A DNA stretch of 64,000 bases from positions 1-64,000 of the forward strand of contig DASZFS010000507.1 in NCBI GenBank assembly GCA_035939575.1, in the 5' to 3' direction. The stretch is from DATKHR01 sp035939575. Lineage in GTDB: Bacteria; Acidobacteriota; Vicinamibacteria; Vicinamibacterales; CAVVIG01. Shown in pieces: positions 62,898 to 64,000 of the stretch (position 1 is the stretch's first letter; every line of letters starts with the position of its first letter). The translations under genes and the position numbers were made by a program. The notes below the pieces were generated by a model that made no database searches, was not told where the DNA came from, and was given only the letters and a program-made list of their open reading frames with translations.

Positions 62898-63895
62898 GCT
62901 CGCTCCTCCTGCCCCTCCGGCGCGCCCATGCGGGCCATGAAGCTGTCCTCGACCGTTGGCGCGGTTGCTTCGGCGCGGATCCCCGTGAGGCCGTGCAGCT
63001 CGAGGAAGTTGCGCACCTCTCGCGCGACCTGATCCGCCGGCGCGTCCGGGCGGACGTCGGTGTAGTGCAAGGCTTCGCCGAACGGAAACACGGTGCGCAT
63101 GTGCGGGAACTCGCGGAGCGTGCGCAGCGCCCGGTAGCGATCGTCCGACCGCACCGCGATCAGCGGCCGATCGAGCGACCGCGCGATCGCCTCCGGCGTG
63201 TCGATCGCCAGCAGGCGCCCTCTCTGGATGAGCGCCACGCGATCGCACCGGTCCGCTTCGTCCATGTACGGCGTCGAGACGACGGTCGTCAGGCCCGATG
63301 CCTTGAGGCGGCCGAGCAGGTCCCAGAACTCGCGGCGGGAGACGGCGTCCACGCCCGTCGTCGGCTCATCGAGGAACAGGATTTCGGGACGGTGGACGAG
63401 CGCGCAGCAGAGGGCGAGCTTCTGCTTCATGCCGCCCGAGAGCGCTCCAGCGCGCCGGGCGTTGAACGGCTCGAGCTGGGCGTAGATCGGCGCGATCCGG
63501 TCGTACTCCCGCGCGATCGTCGTGCCGAACACCGATGCGAAGAAGCGCAGGTTCTCCTCGACGCTGAGATCGGGATAGAGAGAGAAGCGGCCGGACATGT
63601 ACCCGACGCGCGTTCTCAGCGACCACAGGTCCCCGACGACGTCCTCGCCGAGCACGCGCGCCTGCCCGTCGTCGGGCACCAGCAGCGTTGTCAGAATCCT
63701 GAACAGCGTCGTCTTGCCTGCGCCGTCCGGGCCGATGAAGCCGAAGAGCTCGCCCGGATGGATCGTGCACGAGACGCCGTCGAGAGCGGTCGTTGACCCG
63801 AATCGCTTGACGAGGCCCTGTGCCACGACGGCACCGACGCCGGCGGCGGTCCCGCTGGTCGGCGTCGGCGGCTGGAGTGATCTCGGCGCAGTCAT
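62894..63895 (-). CDS. ABC transporter ATP-binding protein
   Basis: A protein of 333 residues. Walker A GPDGAGKTT near 55-63, Q-loop GYMSGRFSLYPDLSVEEN, signature ALSGGMKQKLALC, Walker B ILFLDEPTTGVDAVS. The H-loop region reads VVSTPYMDEADRCD, with Pro where the switch His is usual (VSTH.MDEA), so this half may be catalytically degenerate. About 80 extra C-terminal residues (LDRPLIAVRSDDRYRALRTL onward) are typical of exporters. The ATG overlaps the HlyD stop (ATGA) and its stop overlaps the next start. Asymmetry between the two ATPases, one with an altered signature and one with an altered switch, suggests that they work as a heterodimer. Confidence 0.92.
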   Translation of the reverse strand: MTAPRSLQPPTPTSGTAAGVGAVVAQGLVKRFGSTTALDGVSCTIHPGELFGFIGPDGAGKTTLFRILTTLLVPDDGQARVLGEDVVGDLWSLRTRVGYMSGRFSLYPDLSVEENLRFFASVFGTTIAREYDRIAPIYAQLEPFNARRAGALSGGMKQKLALCCALVHRPEILFLDEPTTGVDAVSRREFWDLLGRLKASGLTTVVSTPYMDEADRCDRVALIQRGRLLAIDTPEAIARSLDRPLIAVRSDDRYRALRTLREFPHMRTVFPFGEALHYTDVRPDAPADQVAREVRNFLELHGLTGIRAEATAPTVEDSFMARMGAPEGQEERA

Positions 63896-64000
63896 GGGAG
63901 GCCGCCACCCGCGTCGAAGCGCACGTCGGCCGGCATGCCGATTTTCAACGCGCCGCTCTCGTTGGCCACGCGAACCTTGACGGCATAGACGAGGTCGGCG
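63892..64000 (-). CDS. HlyD-family membrane fusion protein, C-terminal end only
   Basis: The last 35 residues of a gene that begins beyond the window: ADLVYAVKVRVANESGALKI then GMPADVRFDAGGGLP and stop at 63892. This is the conserved end of HlyD/YbhG-type adaptors (V.V.N....L.PGM.A.V). The stop overlaps the first ATPase start (ATGA). It should link the exporter to the outer membrane. Confidence 0.8.
   Translation of the reverse strand, partial: ADLVYAVKVRVANESGALKIGMPADVRFDAGGGLP

Overview
The window is high-GC bacterial chromosome with dense, short-spaced genes. Its gene content points to an acidobacterium, most probably of the Vicinamibacteria type. The pointers are a long MacB/FtsX-type orphan permease of the ADOP family, an ECF sigma factor of the TIGR02999 type followed by a Ser/Thr kinase with TPR repeats, a TonB-dependent receptor with a carboxypeptidase-regulatory N-terminus, a DUF4331 protein, a fused transporter/spermidine-synthase-like protein, and many TolB/NHL/YVTN beta-propellers. 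This placement is inferred from gene families; there is no rRNA to confirm it. I saw no tRNA, rRNA, CRISPR array, transposase or phage genes.

Layout. 1-5.2 kb: a small operon (DUF1990 tail, SRPBCC/DoxX-like, DUF4166), a large secreted propeller/phosphoesterase, a SnoaL-like protein and a truncated DHFR-family start. 5.2-10.5 kb: a CapA-like phosphoesterase, a phosphonatase-like HAD enzyme next to a possible remnant of its oxidoreductase partner, and a four-gene translationally coupled phospholipid operon (lipoprotein with hydrolase-like fold, CDP-alcohol phosphotransferase, acyltransferase, CDP-diglyceride synthase). 10.5-20.2 kb: ADOP permease, DinB-like and ACT proteins, a lipoprotein divergent from an ECF sigma/Ser-Thr kinase pair, and two small envelope proteins. 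20.1-30.6 kb: an APC permease, two propeller proteins, then a five-gene coupled catabolic operon (creatininase family, ketopantoate-reductase-like, SDR, M20 peptidase, APC permease) and a YdeI-like gene between 22-bp direct repeats. 30.6-41.5 kb: DUF4159, fused spermidine-synthase-like membrane protein, TPR/DUF2914 protein, a patch of decayed genes, DUF4331 and TPR proteins, a CBS-GGDEF-EAL protein and an NHL protein. 41.7-49.8 kb: TonB receptor, histidine phosphatase and a pair of paralogous secreted proteins of unknown role. 49.9-59.6 kb: an SPFH protein, an NHEJ-type polymerase facing an ATP-dependent DNA ligase, and the ligase's upstream operon, which encodes a cNMP-binding histidine kinase, an antiporter fused to a UBP zinc finger, and a receiver/glutaredoxin-like/thioredoxin-reductase-like fusion. 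59.8-64 kb: an ABC exporter (two permeases, two ATPases, an HlyD-type adaptor cut by the window end).

The most promising candidates for something undescribed are the 53.1-59.6 kb redox/second-messenger/ion operon and the 45.6-49.8 kb paralogous secreted pair, which sits behind a symmetric operator-like repeat. The intergenic DNA also carries several dispersed repeat families: a palindromic element that has also entered coding sequence, AT-rich heptad arrays at gene ends, and a longer element at four gene ends.
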